From Facklamia sp. 7083-14-GEN3 (GTDB lineage: Bacteria; Bacillota; Bacilli; Lactobacillales; Aerococcaceae): a DNA stretch of 64,000 nt. Location of the stretch: contig NZ_JANSGD010000001.1 of NCBI RefSeq assembly GCF_024742075.1, positions 248,001 to 312,000 on the forward strand. Direction: 5' to 3'. This document shows positions 1 to 7,689 of the stretch, piece by piece; the first letter of the stretch is position 1; each line of letters opens with the position of its first letter. The position numbers and the translations under genes were made by a program. Below the pieces are notes generated by a model. It did not search any database. It worked only from the letters and a program-made list of their open reading frames with translations, and had not been told where the DNA came from.

Positions 1-1415
1 AACATTTACGTAGTTATGAAGAGGTTTTAACTGACCCCAATAACCAAACATATATTAACAACATGCATTATTCTGAATTGAAAAAGATTGAAGAACCACG
101 TTTCAAAACAAAAGCTGAAGGTGGACGTTATTCTAAACGTGGCGAAATTATGCCAGAAATCGAATTCTACGGTTTACTTTCAATCGTTGACGTATTTGAC
201 TTAGTATATCTTGAAGAAGGATTTGCTGCTAAAGTAAAAGAAATTATGGCAGAAAATGATATTTTCAAAGATGACGTAGATAAGATTAAAAATACTGAGT
301 CAGCTGAATGGTTACAAAAACATATCGATGAGTATGAAGCTGAAGGATTATATTATGAGGGCGAATTAGTCGGCGTGGTTTCACGTGCTCATGATATTGA
401 CCCTAACTTAAATGCTCATATTATGTTAGAAAACTTAGTAAATAAGGCTTCAGGTGTTTTATCTCTTCGTCACTTATTACGTGATACAGAAGATATTAAT
501 GCTGAAGACATTGAATATGTAATTGAAGCTTCAGAAGAAGCAATTGGTGATATGAACCAACGTGGTGGCGGTAACATGGCTAAAGCTATTGCCGAACTAT
601 GTGGTCTTACAAACGCTTCAGGTTCAGACTTACGTGCTTTCTGTGGGGCACCAACTCACGCATTAATCAGTGCAGCTTCTCTAGTTAGAGCAGGAACTTA
701 TAAGGCTGTGGCAGTTGTTGCTGGTGGCTCTACTGCAAAATTAGGTATGAATGGTAAATCTCACTATGAAAAAGATATGCCTTTATTAGAAGACTCTGTA
801 GCTGGTGTAGCTTACTTAATTTCTCAAAATGACGGAAAGAGCCCAGTTATCCGTACAGATGTTACTGGACGTCATACTGTTTCTTCTGGTTCTTCACCTC
901 AAGCTGTCATGACTGCATTAGTCGGAGATCCTTTAGATAAAGCAGGCTTAACTATTCCAGATGTTGATATTTTCTCTGTTGAAATGCAAAATCCAGATAT
1001 TACTAAATCTGCTGGTGCTGGTGATGTACCAACTGCTAACCTTAAAATGATTGGTGCTGTTGGTGTTCTTCGTAAAGAACTAGAACGTGCTGACTTAGCA
1101 AACTTTGTAGCAGAAAAAGGAATCCCTGGTTGGGCACCAACTCAAGGACATATTCCTTCAGGAGCTCCTTACTTAGGTTTTGCTTATGACGACATGACTA
1201 CAGATTCCGGTATTAACCGTGCAATGATTGTTGGTAAAGGTTCATTGTTCTTAGGTCGTATGACAAACTTGTTCGATGGTGTATCTGTAATTATTGAACG
1301 TAACTCAGGAGAAGTTGAAACGGCTGTTGATGGAGACTTGAAAGAAGTTGTTAAAGCAGAAGTTGCAAAAGCTTTACGTCAATTTGCTGAAAACTTTTCA
1401 TCAGAAGAAGAATAG
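1..1415 (+). CDS. grdC: Glycine reductase complex component C, subunit GrdC (5' partial)
   Basis: Component C turns the enzyme-bound carboxymethyl-selenoether derived product into acetyl phosphate. GrdC is the FabH/thiolase-like subunit. The frame is open from base 3, ahead of the ATG at 63, and the residues before that ATG fit the family (LRSYEEVL, then NNQTYINN). The true start is therefore left of the window, and the ATG at 63 is internal. About 470 residues are visible against roughly 510 usual. The thiolase-like core shows a Cys in SDLRAFCGAPTHA, a glycine-rich VVAGGST and a C-terminal GKGSLFLGRMTNLFDG. grdD follows after 15 bases, so the two are co-transcribed. Identity is firm from overall sequence; catalytic details are family knowledge. 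Confidence 0.95.
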   Translation, partial: HLRSYEEVLTDPNNQTYINNMHYSELKKIEEPRFKTKAEGGRYSKRGEIMPEIEFYGLLSIVDVFDLVYLEEGFAAKVKEIMAENDIFKDDVDKIKNTESAEWLQKHIDEYEAEGLYYEGELVGVVSRAHDIDPNLNAHIMLENLVNKASGVLSLRHLLRDTEDINAEDIEYVIEASEEAIGDMNQRGGGNMAKAIAELCGLTNASGSDLRAFCGAPTHALISAASLVRAGTYKAVAVVAGGSTAKLGMNGKSHYEKDMPLLEDSVAGVAYLISQNDGKSPVIRTDVTGRHTVSSGSSPQAVMTALVGDPLDKAGLTIPDVDIFSVEMQNPDITKSAGAGDVPTANLKMIGAVGVLRKELERADLANFVAEKGIPGWAPTQGHIPSGAPYLGFAYDDMTTDSGINRAMIVGKGSLFLGRMTNLFDGVSVIIERNSGEVETAVDGDLKEVVKAEVAKALRQFAENFSSEEE

Positions 1416-1430
1416 GGGTGAGCAATACGC

Positions 1431-2585
1431 ATGTCTAACCAAGTGAATCAAGCAATTAAAGATGTTTTAAACGAATTAGCTCATACGTTAGAGAGCGGTC
1501 AAGTTGGACCATCAATTAAGATTGGTCTAACCATCAATGGCTCTGAACTAGGGTTTGATGTTATGCGTGAAGCAGCTGCTCTTGCTAAATCAGAAGGTTT
1601 ATTTGAAGTTGTTCTAATTGGTGAAAAATTAGATTGGACTGAAGAATACGAACATTATGAAGCTAATGATGAATCAGCGGTTGAAAAAACTCTTGAAAAA
1701 TTATTAAATGATGGAACTATTCATGGTGCAGTGACACTTCACCATACTTTCCCAATTGGTGTATCAACAGTAGGTCGTGTTATCTCTCCTGCTCTAGGGC
1801 GTGAAATGTTTATCGCAACTACAACTGGTACAACTGCAACTGTACGTACAGAAGCTATGGTATTAAATGCTATTAATGGTATTGCTGTAGCTAAAGCTAA
1901 AGGAATTCAAAATCCAACTGTTGGAATTGTGAACGTTGACGGAGCTAATACTGTTGAACGTGCTTTAAGACAATTGCAAGAAAAAGGGTATAATATCACA
2001 TTTGGCGAATCTGCTCGTTCAGATGGTGGAGTTGTATTACGTGGTAATGACTTGTTATTAGGTTCTGCAGACGTAATGGTTTGTGATTCATTAACAGGAA
2101 ATATCTTAATGAAGTTATTCGGCTCATATACTTCAGGCGGTACTTATGAAACAACTGGTTTTGGTTATGGACCTGGTGTAGGTGATGGATACGATCATAT
2201 TATTAATATTGTATCTCGTGCTTCAGGTGCGCCAGTTATCGCCAATGCTTTAAAATATGCTTTCCAAATGGCTAAAGGAAATTTAGTTTCCGTAGCTAAG
2301 CAGGAATATGAAGCTGCTAAAAAAGCAGGTCTTAAGGATGTTCGTGAAGGACTTCAACCAAAAGCTGCTGTTGTTGAAGAAGAAGTTAAAGCACCAGCTA
2401 AAGAAGTAGTTACAGCTCAGATCAATGGTATTGATGTATTAGACCTTGAAGATGCTGTAAAAGCTTTATGGAAAGAAGGAATTTACGCTGAATCAGGAAT
2501 GGGATGTTCAGGTCCTATTGTAATGATTAGCGGCGCGAATGCTAAGAAAGCTAATGAAATTGTTAAAGAAAAAGGTTATATGTAA
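1431..2585 (+). CDS. grdD: Glycine reductase complex component C, subunit GrdD
   Basis: This is the second subunit of component C, a PlsX-like phosphotransacylase-type protein that releases the acetyl group to phosphate as acetyl phosphate. The 384 residues match the usual length. Near the C-terminus ESGMGCSGPIVM puts a Cys at residue 359, the same number I recall for the acetyl-thioester cysteine of Clostridium litorale GrdD. The stretch around residues 315-325 is a charged, Ala/Glu/Lys-rich linker before this C-terminal module. The ATG at 1431 follows a GGGGTGAG ribosome-binding site. The gene is the last of its operon and is followed by a strong terminator. Confidence 0.95.
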   Translation: MSNQVNQAIKDVLNELAHTLESGQVGPSIKIGLTINGSELGFDVMREAAALAKSEGLFEVVLIGEKLDWTEEYEHYEANDESAVEKTLEKLLNDGTIHGAVTLHHTFPIGVSTVGRVISPALGREMFIATTTGTTATVRTEAMVLNAINGIAVAKAKGIQNPTVGIVNVDGANTVERALRQLQEKGYNITFGESARSDGGVVLRGNDLLLGSADVMVCDSLTGNILMKLFGSYTSGGTYETTGFGYGPGVGDGYDHIINIVSRASGAPVIANALKYAFQMAKGNLVSVAKQEYEAAKKAGLKDVREGLQPKAAVVEEEVKAPAKEVVTAQINGIDVLDLEDAVKALWKEGIYAESGMGCSGPIVMISGANAKKANEIVKEKGYM

Positions 2586-2607
2586 TTCCTTTTGAAATTA
2601 ATTAAAA

Positions 2608-2640
2608 CCCCCCCTTACTTTTAGTAGGGGGGAGTTTTTA
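2608..2640. terminator. Intrinsic terminator after grdD
   Basis: A run of seven C (2608-2614) pairs with the G run at 2627-2632, with further TTAC/GTA pairs around a short T-rich loop. A T tract follows. It ends grdCD and sits 3 bases from the stop codon of the convergent gene at 2643-3179, so it may serve both strands. Confidence 0.85.
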
Positions 2641-2642
2641 TA

Positions 2643-3179
2643 TTAAAAGAGTAATTCTTTAAGTTTTTCTTCTAAGTATTCTTTAAGTGTTTTGCCTTCA
2701 ATAAGAACAGTTTCAAAATCTGTAAAATCAATGCCGAGTTTAAAGAAATTAATTGTTAGTGTATCGCCATCAATTTTATCGACCATGTCGTAAGCAGGTA
2801 CAAAATTAATTTTTACTTCTTCATATTTAGTATCACCTGAAAAAGTTTCTTTCATCTCATCAACATTTAAAGTCTTAACAGTAGGTAAGGTAAGTTCAAC
2901 ATTACCTGGATCATCAGCAAAGAATTTATTCGATTGATAGAATTCCAGTTCTTTATCACTTGCTTCATTAACAGGTTCATAGTTAATAACAGCAGATAAT
3001 ACTTTCCTTACAGAATTTGAATCGAACTCTTCTGTATAAATAGCTTCCATTTCCTGACGATTGGCTATATCTAAAAAGTAAGAATCAGTTAGTTTCTCAC
3101 GACGAGCCGCTGTTTGCCAAAAGAAATCCATTAATTCGATGGTCTCAAAATTAATTTTAATTGTTTTTAACATTTTCAT
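2643..3179 (-). CDS. Uncharacterised acidic protein, partner of the DUF3343 gene
   Basis: A 178-residue soluble protein with no signal peptide or membrane segment, strongly acidic (many DE pairs) and without an obvious catalytic motif. The ATG has a clear AAGGAG site just upstream on the minus strand. It lies 106 bases downstream of the DUF3343 gene on the same strand, so the two probably form one unit inserted between the two halves of the glycine reductase locus. It faintly recalls the TDE2712-type family of Treponema denticola, another glycine-reducing selenium user, but that is uncertain recollection. A role linked to selenium or glycine reductase is inferred only from position. Confidence 0.75.
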   Translation of the reverse strand: MKMLKTIKINFETIELMDFFWQTAARREKLTDSYFLDIANRQEMEAIYTEEFDSNSVRKVLSAVINYEPVNEASDKELEFYQSNKFFADDPGNVELTLPTVKTLNVDEMKETFSGDTKYEEVKINFVPAYDMVDKIDGDTLTINFFKLGIDFTDFETVLIEGKTLKEYLEEKLKELLF

Positions 3180-3285
3180 TCTCCTTAATTAATAAATTAC
3201 ACTTATAATTATAACAGATATGAAGATTGATTAAATAGATGATGACAGAAAAACAATATAATTTATGAAAGTAAAAAGTATAAAT

Positions 3286-3513
3286 CTAAAGGACTTCAAC
3301 CTGTTTTAAATTAATACTATTTTCACTAGCAACCGTTAGCAAGTCTTCTTTTAAATGAGGTTCGGATCTCCAAGACATGCCACAACCGGCAGAAAGTTCG
3401 CGAGGTATAATAACAAGACGGCCTTTAATATTAGCAGCTTTAAATTGAGCTTCAGCAGCTATAGCATCTGTTGTTGAATCAAATGTTAAATACAAATATT
3501 CTTTTTTAAACAT
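3286..3513 (-). CDS. DUF3343 small protein (putative Se/S carrier-like)
   Basis: A 75-residue protein of the DUF3343 family, which databases label putative Se/S carrier-like. It has the family pattern YLTFDSTTDAIAAE near the start and a central PRELSAGCGMSWR, in which the single Cys at about residue 44 is the expected functional residue. The family often occurs in genomes that use selenium, which fits the UGA-containing grdB 2.8 kb away. It probably heads a two-gene unit with 2643-3179. Family assignment rests on recognised motif and length; the carrier role is a family-level proposal, not shown here. Confidence 0.8.
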   Translation of the reverse strand: MFKKEYLYLTFDSTTDAIAAEAQFKAANIKGRLVIIPRELSAGCGMSWRSEPHLKEDLLTVASENSINLKQVEVL

Positions 3514-3639
3514 ATTGAACCTTCTTTCTATAAAAAATAACTATAGATTACCATCCATACTTCAGTAAATCCAATTAATAACTAATAATTATTATAACAA
3601 TCTAAGTTTAAGATTACTATGTGAAGCTAAACGAGAAAA

Positions 3640-3676
3640 TGTGATCTTGTTCACAAACTCAAAGCAGTGTTATAAT
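3640..3676 (+). promoter_or_regulatory. CRP/FNR-type palindrome overlapping a promoter
   Basis: TGTGA-N6-TCACA at 3640-3655 is a perfect CRP-class palindrome. It covers the -35 TTGTTC (3647-3652) of a promoter whose -10 TATAAT is at 3671-3676 (spacing 18). The promoter faces the SGNH hydrolase gene at 3732. The half-site is that of CRP/ArcR-type regulators; overlap with the -35 would suit repression. Which regulator acts is unknown. Confidence 0.6.
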
Positions 3677-3731
3677 CGTTTATAAGAGAAAAACCGATAA
3701 AAACTTAGAAATTAACCAAAACGGAGGAATT

Positions 3732-4250
3732 ATGAAAAAGATTATTTTTTTAGGACACTCCATTCTATCACTTTACAAGAAAGAAAGTATAGGGGAATGG
3801 AAGATTCTAAACGTATCTAAACAAGGTATTATCGCTAAGGAGGGTCTTCAAATTGCTGAAAATATAGCTGATGATTTAATTGTCAGCGATGCTGTGCTTA
3901 TTATGTTTGGAATTAATGAACTTTACTATCAAATGAAGAAGGAGACTATTATAAATTATCTAGATCAATTATTAGTTTATATAAGTAATATGAATCCTAG
4001 AATAAGAATAATCCTTTCTGAAATTATTCAGACGGATGAAACAACAAGGTTAAAACCAGAAAAGATTCTCTGGGTAAATCAAGAACTTCAAGAACTATCA
4101 AAAAAATTTCAAACAAAAATCTTAACATGGGAGCAAGTTTACAATTCCGACGGTAAAATTTCTGATCAAAATACTATTGACGGTATTCATCTATCTAAAG
4201 ATGGATATACGATATTTGAAGACTGCTTACTTGAATTATTAGATAAATAG
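3732..4250 (+). CDS. SGNH/GDSL-type hydrolase
   Basis: A 172-residue single-domain esterase/lipase-like protein with no signal peptide. Block I is FLGHSIL (Ser at residue 10), block III is MFGINEL and block V is DGIHLSKDGY, supplying the expected Ser and Asp-x-x-His. Block I normally reads GDS; here the Asp is His (GHS). The catalytic Ser is kept, so activity is still likely. The ATG follows an ACGGAGGAATT ribosome-binding site. The gene stands alone between the DUF3343 pair and the grdX operon, under its own promoter with a CRP-type site. Substrate unknown. Confidence 0.8.
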   Translation: MKKIIFLGHSILSLYKKESIGEWKILNVSKQGIIAKEGLQIAENIADDLIVSDAVLIMFGINELYYQMKKETIINYLDQLLVYISNMNPRIRIILSEIIQTDETTRLKPEKILWVNQELQELSKKFQTKILTWEQVYNSDGKISDQNTIDGIHLSKDGYTIFEDCLLELLDK

Positions 4251-4400
4251 TATAGCTTAAATTACTCATGTTTTATAAGCTTATATATAAATTATTGTTT
4301 TTTAACATTATTTAATTTGTTTATTATTTCTTTATAAAAATCAGGTGATATATATATTGTACTTCCATACTTGGAAAATATACTTTATTTGGGAATTTTG

Positions 4401-4429
4401 TTGTAAACATTTTAAGTTTTTGTTATAAT
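4401..4429 (+). promoter_or_regulatory. Promoter of the grdX-grdE-grdB operon
   Basis: TTGTAA (4401-4406), a 17-base spacer, and a perfect TATAAT (4424-4429). Transcription should start near 4436, leaving a leader of about 110 nt before grdX. Confidence 0.75.
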
Positions 4430-4435
4430 GTTCAC

Positions 4436-4546
4436 AAGAACTAAGGAGAGTGCGGCCAATTTTTGGCTTTGTTCTTAACATTTAGAAAAGTCCGATGTTA
4501 ATCGTTCTTAGTTAAATGGCAAGCACTAGCGTCTAGAGGTGAAACC
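4436..4546 (+). ncRNA. Structured 5' leader of grdX operon (candidate riboswitch)
   Basis: The leader begins, within a few bases of the predicted transcription start, with a closing helix P1: 4439-4445 pairs with 4507-4513 (7 bp). Inside it lie two hairpins: P2 4455-4459 with 4463-4467 (5 bp) and P3 4475-4481 with 4495-4501 (7 bp, 13-nt loop). This is a three-way-junction layout, followed by a single-stranded stretch with a small CTAG hairpin (4526-4536) touching the grdX ribosome-binding site GAGGTG. I could not match it to a known riboswitch class; it lacks the glycine-riboswitch core. The fold is read by eye and the ligand-sensing role is inference. Confidence 0.5.
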
Positions 4547-4945
4547 ATGAAAATCATATCGAACAATCCAAAAGTGAAAGAAACAATCGACCAATGTCCC
4601 ATTATTTTTATAGATGGAAACTATGGAGATGTTCTTTACGAGACTAAAAATCTCATTGTAAACGAACATTATGTGTTGTTAACTCATCCACTGAGTGGTT
4701 CAATCAAGCCAAACGAAACTTTCTACAAATCAATAATTATCACTACTACTAAACAATCACAAATCGATCTAGAAAGTCTCGAGATAATTGAACAAGCCAT
4801 TGCAGTGTATGAAAAATTCATTAAGGATCGAGCAACTCCAAATTGGCTGGATTCAGTCTTGGAGGATTTTGCGACAATCGATTTAGATTTAATGGAGAGT
4901 ACTCTTCAGCGTATTCGTTTTTCACCAGAATTACGCTTTAACTAA
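4547..4945 (+). CDS. grdX: GrdX family protein
   Basis: A 132-residue protein of the GrdX family, a small protein of unknown function that usually heads glycine reductase operons. It starts with the family-typical IISNNPKVKE and has the central LTHPLSGSIKPNE. Here too it is first in its operon, 36 bases ahead of grdE, behind the structured leader. The ATG at 4547 follows AGAGGTGAAACC. No membrane segment or catalytic motif is evident. An accessory or regulatory role is commonly supposed but not shown. Confidence 0.9.
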   Translation: MKIISNNPKVKETIDQCPIIFIDGNYGDVLYETKNLIVNEHYVLLTHPLSGSIKPNETFYKSIIITTTKQSQIDLESLEIIEQAIAVYEKFIKDRATPNWLDSVLEDFATIDLDLMESTLQRIRFSPELRFN

Positions 4946-4981
4946 CTCCTGAATTTAGAAAATAACAATAGAGGTGATTGA

Positions 4982-6268
4982 ATGAAACTTGAATTAGGAA
5001 AAATTCAAATTAACGATGTAAAGCTTGCTGATTCATCGAAAGTTGAAGGCAATGTTTTATACATCAATGAAGAAGAAATTAAAAACATCGTTTTAGAAGA
5101 CGATCATATCGCTAAGGTTTCAATCGAAATTGCAAAACCTGGTGAGTCAGTACGTATTACACCTATCAAAGACGTTATCGAGCCACGTGGTAAAGTAGAT
5201 TCAACATCAGAAGTTTTCCCAGGCGTTGTCAGCAAAGTTGATCGCGTTGGAGAAGGCCGTACTCATGCCTTAAAGGGTTGTGCAGTAGCTACAGTTGGTA
5301 AAATTGTAGGGTTCCAAGAAGGAATTGTTGATATGCAAGGACCTGGTGCCGAATTAACACCTTTCTCTCAATTAATTAATATCTGTCTAGTTGTAGAACC
5401 AGCTGAAGGCGTAAAAACATACGCTTATGAGCAAGCTGTTCGTGAAGCTGGATTAAAAGTAGCTAAGCACTTAGGTACATTAGCTGCTGCAACTGAACCA
5501 GACGAAGTTGTAACTTACGAAACTAAGCCATTATTGGAACAAATTTCAGAATATCCTGACCTTCCAAAAGTTGGTTATGTATACATGTTACAAACTCAAG
5601 GATTGTTACATGACACTTATGTATATGGAACTGATGCTAAACATATTGTTCCATCAATCTTATATCCTACAGAAGTAATGGACGGAGCAGTTATTTCTGG
5701 TAACTGTGTGTCTGCATGTGATAAGAACACTACTTACCACCACTTAAACAATCCAATCATTGAAGATCTTTATGAGCGTCATGGTAAAGATATCAACTTC
5801 ATGGGTGTAATCATCACAAATGAAGCTGTATATTTAAATGATAAGAAACGTTCATCTGATTGGACATCTAAATTATGTTCATTCTTAGGTTTAGATGGTG
5901 TAATTGTTTCTCAAGAAGGATTTGGTAACCCAGATACTGACTTGATTATGAATACTAAGAAGATCGAAGCTGAAGGCGTTAAAACTGTAATTGTTACTGA
6001 TGAGTACGCTGGACGTGATGGAGCTTCTCAAGGATTAGCAGACGCTGATAAATCTGCAAACGCAGTTGTAACAGGCGGAAATGCTAACGAAGTAGTCGTT
6101 TTACCTCCAATGGACAAAGTAATCGGAACATTAGATTATGTTGATACAATTGCCGGCGGATTTGACGGAAGCTTACGTGAAAATGGCGAAATTGAAGTTG
6201 AAATTCAAGCGATTACAGGTGCTACAAACGAATTAGGCTTCAACAAGCGCACAGCTCGTGGCGTTTAA
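4982..6268 (+). CDS. grdE: Glycine reductase component B, GrdE proprotein
   Basis: GrdE is the proprotein of substrate-binding component B. It is cleaved into two subunits, the new N-terminal Cys becoming the pyruvoyl (carbonyl) group that forms a Schiff base with glycine. The 428 residues are the usual length. The cleavage site is visible as VISGN-CVSACDK, with Asn241-Cys242, the same numbering as in known GrdE proteins. The ATG at 4982 follows AGAGGTGATTGA. grdB starts 23 bases downstream behind a strong AAGGAGG site. Assignment to GrdE rather than the sarcosine/betaine GrdG rests on the GrdX and GrdB neighbours. Confidence 0.95.
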   Translation: MKLELGKIQINDVKLADSSKVEGNVLYINEEEIKNIVLEDDHIAKVSIEIAKPGESVRITPIKDVIEPRGKVDSTSEVFPGVVSKVDRVGEGRTHALKGCAVATVGKIVGFQEGIVDMQGPGAELTPFSQLINICLVVEPAEGVKTYAYEQAVREAGLKVAKHLGTLAAATEPDEVVTYETKPLLEQISEYPDLPKVGYVYMLQTQGLLHDTYVYGTDAKHIVPSILYPTEVMDGAVISGNCVSACDKNTTYHHLNNPIIEDLYERHGKDINFMGVIITNEAVYLNDKKRSSDWTSKLCSFLGLDGVIVSQEGFGNPDTDLIMNTKKIEAEGVKTVIVTDEYAGRDGASQGLADADKSANAVVTGGNANEVVVLPPMDKVIGTLDYVDTIAGGFDGSLRENGEIEVEIQAITGATNELGFNKRTARGV

Positions 6269-6291
6269 TAATTTAATAAGGAGGTAAAACC

Positions 6292-7593
6292 ATGACAAAA
6301 AAACGTATCGTTCATTATATTAACCAATTCTACGCTGGTATCGGTGGAGAAGAAAAAGCTGATACAAAACCTTTCAAACAAGAAGGCGTTGTAGGACCAG
6401 GTGTTGGAATCAATGGTGCAATTGCTGAAAATGGAGAAATCGTTGGAACTGTAGTGTGTGGAGACTCATACTTTAACGAAAATCCAGAGGCTATTAATGA
6501 AGTAATCGAAATGATTAAATCATTCGAACCAGATTTAGTAATCACAGGACCTGCATTTAACGCTGGTCGTTACGGTGTAGCTGCTGGTGCTGTTGCAACT
6601 GCTGTTATGCAAGAATTGAATGTACCTGCTGTTGCTGGTATGTACGAAGAGAACCCAGGTGTTGACATGTATAAGAAAGTTCCTTACATTGTTAAGACTG
6701 GTAACTCTGCTGCAACAATGCGTAAAGCAATTCCTGCAATTGCAAATGTTGTTAACAAAATCTTGACAGACCAAGAATTAGATCCAACTACTGATGAATA
6801 CTTTGAGCGTCACCGTAGAAACTTCTTTACAGAAGAGCGCGGATCTAAACGTGCAGTTAATATGTTAGTTAAGAAATTAGCAGGTGAAGAGTTCACTACT
6901 GAATTCCCAATGCCTGACTTTGACAATGTTGAACCAGGAAAAGCAATTAAAGACTTATCTAAAGCTAAAATTGCTATTGTTACTTCAGGTGGTATTGTTC
7001 CATTTGGTAACCCTGACCACATTGAATCATCTTCAGCATCTAAATACGGTCGTTATGACATCACTGGTGTTCAAGACCTTAAAGAAGGCGAATATGAAAC
7101 TGCTCACGGTGGTTATGACCCAGTTTACGCTAACCAAGACTCAGACCGTGTTATTCCTGTAGATGTATTACGTGAAAAAGAACGCAATGGTGAAATTGGC
7201 GAATTACATAACTATTTCTACACAACGGTAGGTAATGGTACTTCAGTTGCATCCTCTAAAGCTTTTGCTTCTGAAATCGCTAAGGACTTATTAGACCACA
7301 ATGTAGATGCAGTTATTCTAACCTCTACTTGAGGTACTTGTACTCGTTGCGGAGCAACAATGGTAAAAGAAATCGAAAAAACTGGTCTACCTGTAGTACA
7401 CATGGCAACTGTTACACCTATCTCATTAACAGTAGGTGCTAACCGTATCGTTCCTGCAATTGCTATTCCTCACCCATTAGGTAATCCTTCATTATCAATG
7501 GAAGAAGAATACAAATTACGTACTCATTTAGTAGATAAAGCTTTGAAAGCATTAACTACTGAAGTTACAGAACAAACTGTATTTGAAGACTAA
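6292..7593 (+). CDS. grdB: Glycine reductase component B selenoprotein GrdB (in-frame UGA = Sec)
   Basis: The frame opened at 6292 reaches TGA at 7330-7332 and continues in the same frame to TAA at 7591-7593, giving 433 residues, the family length (about 435). The TGA lies in the diagnostic context LTST-U-GTCTRCGATM, so it is selenocysteine 347, the nucleophile that receives the carboxymethyl group from substrate bound to GrdE. Residues on both sides are fully conserved in character, excluding a pseudogene. The start has an AAGGAGGTAAAACC site. Automatic gene callers would split it into a 346-aa and a 77-aa protein. Function requires SelA/B/C/D elsewhere in the genome and GrdA. Glycine specificity is inferred from the GrdX/GrdE context. 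Confidence 0.95.
7330..7358 (+). promoter_or_regulatory. Sec codon UGA with candidate SECIS hairpin
   Basis: Thirteen bases after the UGA a perfect 5-bp stem, GTTGC (7346-7350) with GCAAC (7354-7358), closes a three-base GGA loop. Bacterial SECIS elements are short hairpins placed at about this distance inside the coding region and are read by SelB. A longer outer helix is possible but not clear by eye. Confidence 0.6.
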
Positions 7594-7625
7594 TAAGCTT
7601 CAAACAAAAGATTATAAAATAATTA

Positions 7626-7656
7626 AACTCACTAACCTTGTGTTGGTGAGTTTTTT
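7626..7656 (+). terminator. Intrinsic terminator of the grdXEB operon
   Basis: AACTCACTAAC (7626-7636) pairs with GTTGGTGAGTT (7642-7652) over 11 bp with one wobble, followed by a run of T. It ends the grd operon and separates it from yqxD. Confidence 0.9.
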
Positions 7657-7689
7657 GCGTTAAAATTTTTTCAATATAGGAGTGATTTT

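Noticed and set aside
4436-4546. Glycine, SAM, TPP, purine or c-di-GMP riboswitch
   Set aside because: Conserved core sequences of these classes are not found; only the general junction layout is seen.
6292-7332. grdB as a pseudogene cut by a stop
   Set aside because: The stop is UGA exactly at the conserved Sec position; the rest is intact.
6330-7403. Minus-strand and shifted frames across grdB
   Set aside because: Overlapping frames of a strongly coding gene with no ribosome-binding sites.
7360-7593. A separate 77-codon gene after grdB
   Set aside because: It is the C-terminal part of GrdB beyond the Sec codon; it matches the family in frame and has no ribosome-binding site.
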